From Ralstonia sp. 25mfcol4.1 (GTDB lineage: Bacteria; Pseudomonadota; Gammaproteobacteria; Burkholderiales; Burkholderiaceae): 64,000 nucleotides of DNA. Below the pieces are notes generated by a model. It made no database searches and was not told the origin of the DNA. It saw nothing but the letters and a program-made list of their open reading frames with translations. The stretch is from assembly GCF_900104095.1 (NCBI RefSeq), contig NZ_FNJO01000019.1, positions 1 to 64,000 on the forward strand. Reading direction: 5' to 3'. The position numbers and the translations under genes are program-made. Shown here piece after piece: positions 7,489-14,761 of the stretch. How positions within the stretch are numbered: position 1 is the first letter of the stretch; the number at the start of each line of letters is the position of its first letter.

Positions 7489-8674
7489 GCCCGCAGTCGC
7501 ACGGCCCGTCGCCATGGTCATGGTCGTGACCGTGGTCGTGATCGTGATCGTGATCGTGATCGTGATCGTCGTCGAACGCATCGCCCCAGTCGGGGAACGG
7601 ATCGGGATACGCCGCCCAGGCCTCGGGGCCGGCCGCCATTTCGTCGTCGGTCAGCAGGCAGGTGTCGAGCCGGGCTTCCAGCGCGGGCACGTCCAGGTCG
7701 GCGCCGATCAGCACCAGTTCCTGGCGGCGGTCGCCATAGGCGGCGGGCAGGCCGTCTTCGAGCAGATCGGCCTCGATGGCGGCACGTGCCAGCCCTTCGG
7801 CCGGCCATTCCTCTGCATCGATCGCGGCCCACCACGCACCGGCCGCGCCAGGGCGGCAGACACCGCCGGCCTGGCTCCAGTCGCCGGCAATGTCCATGCG
7901 GCTGGCCAGCCAGAACAGGCCCTTGGAGCGCAGTACGTCGCCATGCTCGCGCATCCATTCGGTGTGGATCAGGTCGGCAAACCGCTGCGGATGGAACGGG
8001 CGGCGGCGGCGGTACACCAGCGTGGCGATGCCGGCGGCGTCGGGCACCGCGTCGTTCTGCAGCGCCGCCTGCCATCCGGCCGCGTTGGGCGTGGCTTCCA
8101 TGTCGAAGCGGCCGGTGCCCAGGACCTGCGCGGCCGGCACGTTGCCATGGCTGGCATCGACAAGGCTGGCGCGCGGGTTCAGCGCGCGCAGCACGACGTG
8201 CAGGCGGCCCAGCTGGCCGGCGTCGACCAGATCGATCTTGTTGATGACGATGACGTCGCAGACTTCGATCTGGTCGATCAGTACGTCCACCACGGTGCGG
8301 TCGTCGTCATCGTGGGCGGCCAGGCCGCGCGCCGACAGGAAGTCGGCGTCGTGATAGTCGGTCAGGAAGCGGCTGGCATCGACCACGGTCACCAGCGTGT
8401 CCAGGTGCGCCACGCCGGGCGACTGCTCGCCGTGGGCGTCCTCGAACGCGAAGGCTTCGGCGATACCGAGCGGTTCGTCGGTCGGATCGGCCTCGATCAC
8501 GGCGAAGTCGTACTGGCCGGTCTGGGCCAGCCGGTCCACTTCGGCCAGCAGGTCGGCGCGGCTGTCGACCACGGCCAGGCGTACCCCGGGCTGCGACATC
8601 AGCTGATGCAGCACGGTGGTCTTGCCGGCGCCGGTGAATCCGGACAACACGGTGACGGGCAGGCGAGCGGCCAT
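7478..8674 (-). CDS. CobW/COG0523 GTPase with His-rich tail but no CxCC motif
   Basis: A 398-residue G3E-type P-loop GTPase. Walker A GFTGAGKT is at residues 12-19, the NKID guanine motif at 145-148, and a CobW C-terminal domain follows (RRRPFHPQRFADLI, KGLFWLASR). The last 28 residues are a His/Asp tract ending CDCGHAH, a likely metal-binding tail. The sequence best resembles zinc metallochaperones of the ZigA type. Unusually, the segment between Walker A and the RxDLL helix is only about 18 residues, against about 50 in the neighbouring cobW gene, and the GCxCC metal site that defines the family is missing. It heads an operon with the DUF2946-like protein and TonB receptor, behind a Zur-like palindrome. 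Confidence 0.9.
   Translation of the reverse strand: MAARLPVTVLSGFTGAGKTTVLHQLMSQPGVRLAVVDSRADLLAEVDRLAQTGQYDFAVIEADPTDEPLGIAEAFAFEDAHGEQSPGVAHLDTLVTVVDASRFLTDYHDADFLSARGLAAHDDDDRTVVDVLIDQIEVCDVIVINKIDLVDAGQLGRLHVVLRALNPRASLVDASHGNVPAAQVLGTGRFDMEATPNAAGWQAALQNDAVPDAAGIATLVYRRRRPFHPQRFADLIHTEWMREHGDVLRSKGLFWLASRMDIAGDWSQAGGVCRPGAAGAWWAAIDAEEWPAEGLARAAIEADLLEDGLPAAYGDRRQELVLIGADLDVPALEARLDTCLLTDDEMAAGPEAWAAYPDPFPDWGDAFDDDHDHDHDHDHDHGHDHDHGDGPCDCGHAH
7538..7567. repeat. Five tandem GTGATC hexamers
   Basis: Five perfect copies of a 6-bp unit that encode alternating His-Asp on the minus strand in the tail of the CobW protein. The tract is flanked by degenerate copies. Such a run can change length by slippage in units of two residues without breaking the frame. 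Confidence 0.9.
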
Positions 8675-8692
8675 GACGAAAGGACGAGGTTA

Positions 8693-8709
8693 TTGCAACA
8701 AAGTTGCGA
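8693..8709 (-). promoter_or_regulatory. Putative Zur operator before cobW-DUF2946-TonB operon
   Basis: The 17-bp sequence TTGCAAC-AAA-GTTGCGA is an inverted repeat with 6 of 7 matching half-site positions, located 19-35 bases upstream of the cobW start. A second site of the same design lies upstream of zur. On the minus strand it covers the space between a TTACAG -35-like and a TAACCT -10-like element, so bound repressor would block the promoter. Zur identity is inferred from shared pattern and neighbouring genes. Confidence 0.6.
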
Positions 8710-8817
8710 CTGTAACAGAAAGCCGGCTGCGGCAACAGGCTGGCGGTATTCCGCAATGGTAGTGCCGTAGCCGTGACGCCACAAAGGCAATCGCAACCGG
8801 GACGATGGGGCGCGCAA

Positions 8818-8847
8818 AGCAAAACGGCCCGGAAGACCGGGCCGTTG
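8818..8847 (-). terminator. Intrinsic terminator of dksA
   Basis: On the minus strand ACGGCCCGG-TCTT-CCGGGCCGT forms a perfect nine-pair stem followed by TTTT, 44 bases after the dksA stop. It separates dksA from the downstream cobW operon. Confidence 0.85.
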
Positions 8848-8890
8848 GGCGTCGGAGCGGGTCAGCCGCGCGGGTGACCGCCGGAGACGA

Positions 8891-9577
8891 TCAGTCGCCG
8901 AACAGCTTCTGGCGCAGTTCGCGGCGCTGCTGGGCTTCCAGCGACAGCGTGGCGGTCGGGCGGGCCAGAAGGCGCGGCACGCCGATCGGCTCGCCGGTTT
9001 CCTCGCACCAGCCGTAGTCGCCGGACTCGATGCGCTGCAGCGACTGCTCCACCTTCTTCAGCAGCTTGCGCTCACGGTCGCGCGTGCGCAGTTCGAGTGC
9101 GTGTTCTTCTTCGATCGTCGCGCGGTCCGCCGGATCCGGCACGATGACCGTCTCGCGCAGGTGTTCCGTGGTCTGGTCCGCATTCTTGAGGATCTCGTCG
9201 CGAAGCTGCTCAAGGCGATTCTTGAAGAAGGCGAGCTGCGCCTCGTTCATGTAATCCTTGTCGCTCATCTTCAGGATTTCAGCTTCAGTCAGAAGTTTGT
9301 TGCTGCTCATGGTTCCTGCTGATTCTCTTGTTGATGCGACCGGCGGCGTCTTCGTCCGCTCGGGTGCAGTGGCCGCCCGCTTGCGCGGAGCGGCTGTTTC
9401 ACTCTGGCTGGCTGCAGTCTTGCTGCTTCGCGTGCCTCCCTTGGCCTCGCCCGCATCGGCGTGCGCCGTACTGCCGCGGGGAGCTGGCGTCGCCTTTTCG
9501 GGCGGCGCCTTGAGCGTCTCCGCCGCAGCGGTACCTGTCTTGCTGCGGCTTTCCTTGGTCTTTGTTGCGGCTGTCAT
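8891..9577 (-). CDS. dksA: DksA/TraR-family RNA polymerase regulator, cysteine-poor zinc finger
   Basis: DksA binds RNA polymerase in the secondary channel and with ppGpp adjusts rRNA and amino-acid promoters. The coiled coil with DPADRATIEEE at its tip (D-x2-D-x3 with the acidic tip residues) and the C-terminal globular part are clear. Only the first cysteine of the four-Cys finger remains (GDYGWCEETGEP, then LSLEAQ in place of CxxC), as in many beta- and alphaproteobacterial forms, so zinc is probably not needed for folding. From 9577 the protein is 228 residues with an 89-residue Ala/Lys/Thr-rich extension preceded by AGAGAGGTG; an internal ATG at 9310 with AGGA would give the classical 139 residues. 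It lies inside the probable Zur cluster. Confidence 0.9.
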   Translation of the reverse strand: MTAATKTKESRSKTGTAAAETLKAPPEKATPAPRGSTAHADAGEAKGGTRSSKTAASQSETAAPRKRAATAPERTKTPPVASTRESAGTMSSNKLLTEAEILKMSDKDYMNEAQLAFFKNRLEQLRDEILKNADQTTEHLRETVIVPDPADRATIEEEHALELRTRDRERKLLKKVEQSLQRIESGDYGWCEETGEPIGVPRLLARPTATLSLEAQQRRELRQKLFGD

Positions 9578-9931
9578 GGGGACACCTCTCTCAACGCGTC
9601 GAAGAGTGACGGCGCACCGATCGTTGGTCCCCATGCGGAGGGCGGTCTCCGCACGAAGCCAACGACCGCGCCTGCTGGCGGCTGTGCCTCATGCTGACGA
9701 CGACCGCCGCCCTGCAAATACCGGCTACGCCCAGAGGTGCGCCGCCCGTATCAAATCCGGCCTATTGTACTTGAACAAATTTTTCGGAGATATGGGAGAA
9801 AGACCGACAAGAGACAGGAGTTTTCCCGATATTCCCACCCAAGGGGAGGGTAGCGGGCGCTGCCGGGGGTGGCGCGGCGCCCGGCCGCCCAAGCGGCGGC
9901 GGGCGCACCTGGCGGCGCGCCCGGGGGAAAG
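9578..9931. other. Intergenic region between dksA and cobW2
   Basis: About 350 bp with no supported gene. The half nearer dksA is comparatively AT-rich (around 9770-9830) and contains minus-strand TACAAT near 9768-9773, a possible dksA -10 without a good -35. The half nearer cobW2 (9850-9930) is extremely GC-rich with self-complementary GGCGCG/CGCGCC runs that may act as the cobW2 transcription stop. No Zur-type palindrome was seen here. Confidence 0.5.
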
Positions 9932-11011
9932 TCAGGCCAGGCAGGCGGCCAGGCCCTTCAGGATGGCGTCGCGCGGCAGGTCCACGCCGATGAACACCAT
10001 CTTGGTGCCCGGGGTTTCGTCTTCCCACTTGGCGCCCACGTCACTGCCCATGAGCTGGTGCACGCCCTGGAACACCACCTTGCGGTCCACGCCTTCCATA
10101 TAGAGCACGCCCTTGTAGCGCAGCAGCTTCTCGCCGTAGACCGACAGGATGCCCGACAGGAATTCCTCCAGCTTGCCGTAGTGGAACGGCTTGTCGCTGC
10201 GGAAGACGAACGACGCGATGCGGTCGGTGTGGTGGTGGTGGTGATGGTGGTCGTGCGCGTGGCCATGGTCGTGACCGTGATCGTGGCCATGGTCGTGGCC
10301 GCAGTCGGTGCCGCAGTGCTCGCCATGCTCGTGGTCATGGTCGTGCTCGTCGGCGCGCAGGAATTCCGGGTCGATCTCCAGCTTCTCGTTCAGGTTGAAG
10401 CCGCGCAGGTCGAAAATCGTGTCGATCGGCGTTTCGCCAAAATTGGCCGTGCGGATCGGTGCGCGCGGGTTCATGTGCTTGAGGCGGTGGCGCAGGTCGT
10501 CGATGCCGGCCGCGTCGACCAGGTCGGACTTGGTGATGAAGATTGCGTCGGCAAAGCCTACCTGGCGCTGCGCTTCTTCCTGCTTGTCCAGCTGCATGTT
10601 GCCGTGCTTGGCGTCGACCAGCGTGATCACGGCGTCCAGCAGGTAGCGCGAGGCGATTTCCTCGTCCATGAAGAAGGTCTGCGCCACCGGGCCCGGATTG
10701 GCCACGCCGGTGGTCTCGATCACCACGCGGTCGAAGTCGAGCTTGCCTTCGTCGCGCTGGGTGATCAGGTCGGACAGCGCCTGCACCAGGTCGCCCCGGA
10801 TCGTGCAGCAGATGCAGCCATTGCTCATCTGCACGATCTGCTCGCGGCCGTCCTGCACCAGGATCTCGTTGTCGATGTTCTCCTCGCCGAACTCGTTTTC
10901 GATCACGGCGATCTTCATGCCGTGCTGCTCGTTGAGGATGCGCTTGAGCAGCGTGGTCTTGCCGCTGCCTAGGAAGCCGGTCAGGATCGTGACCGGAATC
11001 AGTTTGGACAT
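9932..11011 (-). CDS. cobW2: CobW/COG0523 GTPase with intact CxCC and His-rich linker
   Basis: A 359-residue G3E GTPase and probable zinc metallochaperone. Walker A GFLGSGKT is at residues 12-19, the family-defining metal site GCICC at 65-69, VVIETTG at about 95-101, and the guanine-binding TKSD loop at about 159-162. The linker before the C-terminal domain (about residues 240-275) holds alternating His-Asp/Gly then seven consecutive His, plus two Cys, a strong metal-binding stretch. The family transfers or allocates Zn(II) under limitation. It follows zur by 55 bp on the same strand, so the pair is likely one Zur-controlled operon. The name cobW2 follows usage in Cupriavidus and is by analogy. 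Confidence 0.92.
   Translation of the reverse strand: MSKLIPVTILTGFLGSGKTTLLKRILNEQHGMKIAVIENEFGEENIDNEILVQDGREQIVQMSNGCICCTIRGDLVQALSDLITQRDEGKLDFDRVVIETTGVANPGPVAQTFFMDEEIASRYLLDAVITLVDAKHGNMQLDKQEEAQRQVGFADAIFITKSDLVDAAGIDDLRHRLKHMNPRAPIRTANFGETPIDTIFDLRGFNLNEKLEIDPEFLRADEHDHDHEHGEHCGTDCGHDHGHDHGHDHGHAHDHHHHHHHTDRIASFVFRSDKPFHYGKLEEFLSGILSVYGEKLLRYKGVLYMEGVDRKVVFQGVHQLMGSDVGAKWEDETPGTKMVFIGVDLPRDAILKGLAACLA
10227..10345. repeat. Low-complexity His/Asp/Gly-coding tract
   Basis: Degenerate GTG/GTC/ATG triplet repeats (plus strand) encode the His-rich linker of the CobW protein on the minus strand. It includes a pure GTG run near 10227-10240 giving consecutive His codons. Confidence 0.85.
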
Positions 11012-11066
11012 ATTGTTCTGCTCCGAGGAAAGCCGGGATCGAAAGGTCGCCCGTATCTATATCTAT

Positions 11067-11600
11067 TCAGTGACCGGCATGGCCGCCGGGCTGGCTGCCG
11101 GACTCCGCGCGCACCTTGCCGCATTCCGCGCAGACCCCGTTGACCGTCAGTTCCACGTGATCGACCGCGAACCCGCTGGGCACCTTGGGCGCCACGGACT
11201 TGCCGGCCGATTCCAGGCAGAACGTGCGGTCGCAGCGCGTGCAATGGAAGTGGCTGTGCTGACGATGCACTTCGGCGCGCGCGGCCTCGTGCTCCAGCAG
11301 CGTGAAACGGAAGACGCGGTCGTTGCCTGCACGCTTCTGCGCCAGGCCCTGGTCCACCAGCCAGTCCAGCACCCGGTACACCGTCACGCGGTCCACGTCG
11401 CCATCGGCCGGCAGGCGGTCGATCACTTCCTGGTGCGTCAGCGGCGCCTGGGCGTCGATCAGGCACGCCAGGATGGCCACGCGCGGTTGCGTCACGCGCG
11501 CGCCAAGCTGGCGCAGGCGCGCCTGCGCCGCGTCAAGGCGGCCGGCACCGGCGTCGTCGGACGCGGGCGTGGCGTGCGAATGAGGAGTGGGGCGGTTCAT
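11067..11600 (-). CDS. zur: Fur-family zinc uptake regulator
   Basis: A 177-residue Fur-superfamily repressor. The winged-helix DNA-binding domain spans about residues 22-100, with the recognition helix in DVDRVTVYRVLDWLVDQG. The HSHFHCTRC segment and the two CxxC pairs (C120/C123 and C157/C160) form the structural zinc site of Zur-type proteins. The C-terminus GGHAGH adds more His. Zur identity rather than Fur or PerR rests on the CxxC arrangement and on its position next to two CobW GTPases and a TonB receptor. It starts 31 bases from a palindrome that also occurs before the other cobW, suggesting autoregulation. Confidence 0.85.
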   Translation of the reverse strand: MNRPTPHSHATPASDDAGAGRLDAAQARLRQLGARVTQPRVAILACLIDAQAPLTHQEVIDRLPADGDVDRVTVYRVLDWLVDQGLAQKRAGNDRVFRFTLLEHEAARAEVHRQHSHFHCTRCDRTFCLESAGKSVAPKVPSGFAVDHVELTVNGVCAECGKVRAESGSQPGGHAGH

Positions 11601-11630
11601 GCCGACGATTTAACCATAGGCCCCGGCGAG

Positions 11631-11647
11631 TTGCAATTCAGTTGCAC
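11631..11647 (-). promoter_or_regulatory. Putative Zur operator and promoter of zur-cobW2
   Basis: TTGCAAT-TCA-GTTGCAC matches the design of the 8693-8709 site (TTGCAAY-N3-GTTGCRH). On the minus strand the palindrome overlaps TTGCAA as -35, with TTAAAT as -10 at exactly 17-bp spacing, ending about 10 bases before the zur start. Overlap of operator and -35 is what autorepression would need. Confidence 0.6.
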
Positions 11648-11794
11648 AAACAGGGTTTTTGCGACGGAGGAAGCCGCCGGGCGGCATCCGGCAAGGCGTC
11701 TGGTAGGTCACCGCGCGGCATCCGGGAAGCCTCTGGGCTGCGGAAAAAGTCCTATGATCGGCAGGCAGGCCAGACCACAACCGGAGACCTTGTC

Positions 11795-12706
11795 ATGCAG
11801 AACGACGCCAGCGCGTTGCTGTTTCCCAACTTCGAATGGTTTCGCCTGAAGGTGGGCGACGTCGAGATTGGTGGCGTCCGGGGCGGCTCGGGGCCGCCGC
11901 TGCTGCTGTTGCACGGCTTCCCGCAGAGCCACCTGATCTGGCACAAGGTGGCGCCGGCGCTGGCCGACCGCTTCACCGTCATCGCCACCGACCTGCGCGG
12001 CTACGGCAATAGCAGCGCGCCGCCGGGCAGCGCCACGCACGATGTCTACAGCAAGCGCGCGATGGCGCAGGACCAGGTCGAGGTGATGCGCCAGCTTGGC
12101 TACCGGCAGTTTGCGCTGTGCGCCCATGATCGCGGTGCCCGCGTGGCGCATCGGCTCGCCATGGATCATCCCGGCGCGGTCAGCCAGCTGATGCTGCTCG
12201 ACATCGCGCCGACGCTGGCCATGTACGAGGCCACCGACATGGCGTTTGCCGCCGCCTACTGGCACTGGTTCTTCCTGATCCAGCCGGCGCCGTTCCCCGA
12301 AACGCTGATCAATGCCGAGCCCGCGTTCCTGATCGAGCGGCTGCTCGGGTTGCGGCACCCGAGCGCGGGCCCGAGCCCGTTCGTGCCCGATGCCATGGCC
12401 GCCTACGTCGCCGCGATGCGCGAACCGGCGCGCGTGCATGCCATGTGCGAGGACTATCGCGCCGCCGCCACCATCGACCTCGACCACGATCGCGCGGACC
12501 GCGAAGCCGGCCGCAAGCTGCAGATGCCGGTACGCGTGCTGTGGGGCGAGCACGGCGTGGTGGCCCGCTGCTTCGAGCCGCTGCAGCTCTGGCAGGAAGT
12601 GGGCACGAACGTCACGGGCGGCACGCTGCCGTGCGGTCACTACCTGCCCGAAGAAGCGCCCGAACCGCTTCTCGAAGAAATCCTCAAATTCATTACATTC
12701 TCGTAA
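11795..12706 (+). CDS. Fluoroacetate/haloacetate dehalogenase-like alpha/beta hydrolase
   Basis: A 303-residue alpha/beta hydrolase. All the active-site residues known for the Rhodopseudomonas fluoroacetate dehalogenase have counterparts here: nucleophile D112 with R113 and R116 in HDRGAR, acid D136, base H282 (CGHYLPEEAP), and the halide pocket H157, W158 and Y221. Each is shifted by the same two positions relative to my memory of that enzyme. The family hydrolyses C-F or C-Cl bonds of haloacetates. An epoxide-hydrolase-like role is the alternative, but the HW pair argues against it. The frame is open upstream; the start chosen has GGAGA at proper distance. It is a lone gene transcribed away from zur. 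Confidence 0.85.
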   Translation: MQNDASALLFPNFEWFRLKVGDVEIGGVRGGSGPPLLLLHGFPQSHLIWHKVAPALADRFTVIATDLRGYGNSSAPPGSATHDVYSKRAMAQDQVEVMRQLGYRQFALCAHDRGARVAHRLAMDHPGAVSQLMLLDIAPTLAMYEATDMAFAAAYWHWFFLIQPAPFPETLINAEPAFLIERLLGLRHPSAGPSPFVPDAMAAYVAAMREPARVHAMCEDYRAAATIDLDHDRADREAGRKLQMPVRVLWGEHGVVARCFEPLQLWQEVGTNVTGGTLPCGHYLPEEAPEPLLEEILKFITFS

Positions 12707-12945
12707 GAAACGCCACTTTCTCGCGGGTTAGCCCCTATATCTGGTGTTTGTTCGCGATTGCTAACATCCACCTCCGGCTCCGCCTGTCGGCGGGGTTTGA
12801 CGCTGTCTGGAATCCATACATCGTGCCGATGGTCACCGCGTTTTTCCGATATGGATCGACGCGCTCGGGGGTCGCGAACAACGACAAAGCCCGGCGGCAC
12901 CCGCAGCGTTGGAACGGGAATCCAAGAGGGAACAGGAGAGACGTA

Positions 12946-13932
12946 ATGAAACGAGTTGCATTGAATATTGCAGCCGCGCTGGCCGTTGCCGGCGTGGGTG
13001 TCTTCACGGGAGCGCAGGCGCAGGAATACCCGGGCAACAAGCCGGTGCAGGCGGTGGTGCCCTTTGCGGCCGGCGGCCCGACGGACAAGGTGGCGCGCGA
13101 ACTGACGATGATCATGTCCAAGCATCTGGGCACGACCATCGTGATCGAAAACCTGGGCGGTGCCGGCGGCACCATCGGCGCCAAGAAGGTGGCGCAGGCC
13201 AAGGGCGACGGCTATACGATCCTGATCCACCATATCGGCATGTCCACGGCGCCGGCGCTGTACCGCAACCTGGGCTTCGATCCGCTGAAGGATTTCGAGA
13301 TGGTCGGCGAAGTGGCCGACGTGCCGATGGTGTTGGTGGGTAACAAGCAACTGCCGCCCGCCACGTTCAAGGACCTGGTGCCGTACATCAAGGCCAACGC
13401 CAGCAAGCTGTCGCTGGCCAACGCCGGCATCGGCTCGGCCTCGCACCTGTGCGGCCTGCTGTTCCAGAGCGCGCTCCAGACCGAGCTGACCACCGTGCCG
13501 TACAAGGGTACCGCCCCGGCGCTGACCGATATTCTCGGCGGCCAGGTCAACCTGATGTGCGACCAGACCACCAATATCGCCGGCCAGCTGAAGGCGGGCG
13601 CGCTGAAGCCGTACGCTGCGATGCAGTCGCGCCGCGTGGAAGCGTTCAAGGACATCCCGACCGCCGCCGAACAGGGCATGCCGGGCGTGGAAGTGAAGAT
13701 CTGGCACGCCATGTACGCGCCGAAGGGCACGCCGAAGCCGATCATCGACAAGCTGTCGGCCGCGCTGCAGAAGTCGGTGCAAGACCCGACCTTCCGCGCC
13801 AAGATGGCGGAACTGGGGGCCGAAGCCGTACCGGCCCAGCGCGCCACGCCGGATTCGCTGCGCACGTTCCTGACGTCGGAAATCAACAAGTGGACGCCGG
13901 TGATCAAGAAGGCTGGCGTATACGCGGACTAA
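12946..13932 (+). CDS. Bug-family (TctC) periplasmic solute-binding protein
   Basis: A 328-residue tripartite tricarboxylate transporter receptor protein. A signal peptide (MKRVALNIAAALAVAGVGVFTGAQA) is followed by the mature domain with YPGNKPVQAVVPFAAGGPTDKVAR and IVIENLGGAGGTIGAKKVA, the two conserved loops that bind a ligand carboxylate. AGGAG precedes the ATG. These proteins are greatly expanded in Burkholderiales and most lack linked membrane subunits, as here. The ligand is unknown, though a dicarboxylate, amino acid or aromatic acid is typical. The 240-bp upstream gap holds no gene. Confidence 0.9.
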   Translation: MKRVALNIAAALAVAGVGVFTGAQAQEYPGNKPVQAVVPFAAGGPTDKVARELTMIMSKHLGTTIVIENLGGAGGTIGAKKVAQAKGDGYTILIHHIGMSTAPALYRNLGFDPLKDFEMVGEVADVPMVLVGNKQLPPATFKDLVPYIKANASKLSLANAGIGSASHLCGLLFQSALQTELTTVPYKGTAPALTDILGGQVNLMCDQTTNIAGQLKAGALKPYAAMQSRRVEAFKDIPTAAEQGMPGVEVKIWHAMYAPKGTPKPIIDKLSAALQKSVQDPTFRAKMAELGAEAVPAQRATPDSLRTFLTSEINKWTPVIKKAGVYAD

Positions 13933-13958
13933 CTCGCGGACTAACTCGCGGACTAACT
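13923..13958 (+). repeat. Three tandem 12-bp repeats carrying the stop codon
   Basis: Three perfect copies of CGCGGACTAACT, the first spanning the stop codon of the solute-binding protein gene. Because the unit is a multiple of three, each copy repeats an in-frame TAA. Confidence 0.95.
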
Positions 13959-14008
13959 CGCCGACCGACCGCCGATTGCCCCCCCGGGGGGCTCTCCGGT
14001 GCCGAAAA

Positions 14009-14032
14009 GGCCACGCGCTGCGTGGCCTTTTT
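14009..14032 (+). terminator. Intrinsic terminator
   Basis: GGCCACGC-GCT-GCGTGGCC is a perfect eight-pair stem followed by TTTTT. It lies about 75 bases after the solute-binding protein stop and insulates hslVU. Confidence 0.92.
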
Positions 14033-14145
14033 CTATTTGCGGCGTACCTGCCGGGGGCGATGTGCAGCCGGGGCCGGTCGGGTCCGACCCGACGCCCGAA
14101 TCGGCGATTTCCTATATTGGAAGATCGTCGCCGGCATAGCCGCCT

Positions 14146-14173
14146 CTTGAAAGCCGGTCATGTGGCGCCACCT
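14146..14173 (+). promoter_or_regulatory. Possible sigma-32 heat-shock promoter of hslVU
   Basis: CTTGAAA (14146-14152), 13 bases, then CGCCACCT (14166-14173) resembles the heat-shock consensus CTTGAAA-N(13-14)-CCCCATnT. The upstream element is a full match and the downstream one matches 5 of 7 specified bases. It would start transcription about 25 bases before hslV. Confidence 0.5.
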
Positions 14174-14205
14174 ACGCCGCTGAACACCTCTCACGCAAAG
14201 GCACC

Positions 14206-14742
14206 ATGGAACAGTATCACGGCACCACCATCGTCAGCGTCCGCCGCGGCAATCAGGTCGCACTGGGCGGTGACGGCCAGGTCACGCTCGGAAATATCGT
14301 GATGAAGGGGACGGCCCGCAAGGTCCGGCGCATTTATAACGGCAAGGTGCTGGTCGGGTTTGCCGGCAGCACGGCCGACGCCTTTTCGCTGCTCGACCGC
14401 TTCGAGGCGAAGCTGGAGAAATACCAGGGCAACCTGACCCGCGCGGCGGTGGACCTGGCCAAGGACTGGCGTTCGGACCGCGCGCTGCGCCGCCTGGAAG
14501 CCATGCTGATCACGGCGGACCGCGACACCACGCTGGTCATCACCGGCAACGGCGACGTGCTCGACCCCGAAGGCGGCATTGCGGCCATCGGCTCGGGCGG
14601 CGCGTACGCGCAATCGGCAGCCAAGGCGCTGGTCGAGAACACCGAGCTGTCGCCGAAGGACGTGGTCGAGAAGGCCCTGACCATCGCCGGCGAACTCTGC
14701 ATCTATACGAACACCAACTTCGTCATCGAGACCATCGACTGA
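14206..14742 (+). CDS. hslV: HslV protease subunit of the HslVU (ClpQY) complex
   Basis: A 178-residue N-terminal-nucleophile peptidase forming the dodecameric core of HslVU. After removal of MEQYHG the catalytic threonine heads TTIVSVRR. The [10 protein letters not shown] and [18 protein letters not shown] segments are typical, and G-S-G-G-A-Y-A-Q near 125-132 belongs to the conserved core. Length equals family norm. hslU follows after 19 bases, so the peptidase and unfoldase are made from one message. A heat-shock-like promoter precedes it. Confidence 0.97.
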   Translation: MEQYHGTTIVSVRRGNQVALGGDGQVTLGNIVMKGTARKVRRIYNGKVLVGFAGSTADAFSLLDRFEAKLEKYQGNLTRAAVDLAKDWRSDRALRRLEAMLITADRDTTLVITGNGDVLDPEGGIAAIGSGGAYAQSAAKALVENTELSPKDVVEKALTIAGELCIYTNTNFVIETID

Positions 14743-14761
14743 CGCGCCCCCACGGATTCCC

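Noticed and set aside
7489-7581. N-terminal extension of the DUF2946-like protein with Ile-Thr repeats
   Set aside because: It is only the His-Asp tract of the overlapping cobW gene read in another frame; ATG 7488 is the plausible start.
7538-10345. Repeat tracts at 7538-7567 and 10227-10345 as possible CRISPR or VNTR regulatory loci
   Set aside because: They are coding His/Asp repeats inside the CobW proteins, without spacers and in frame.
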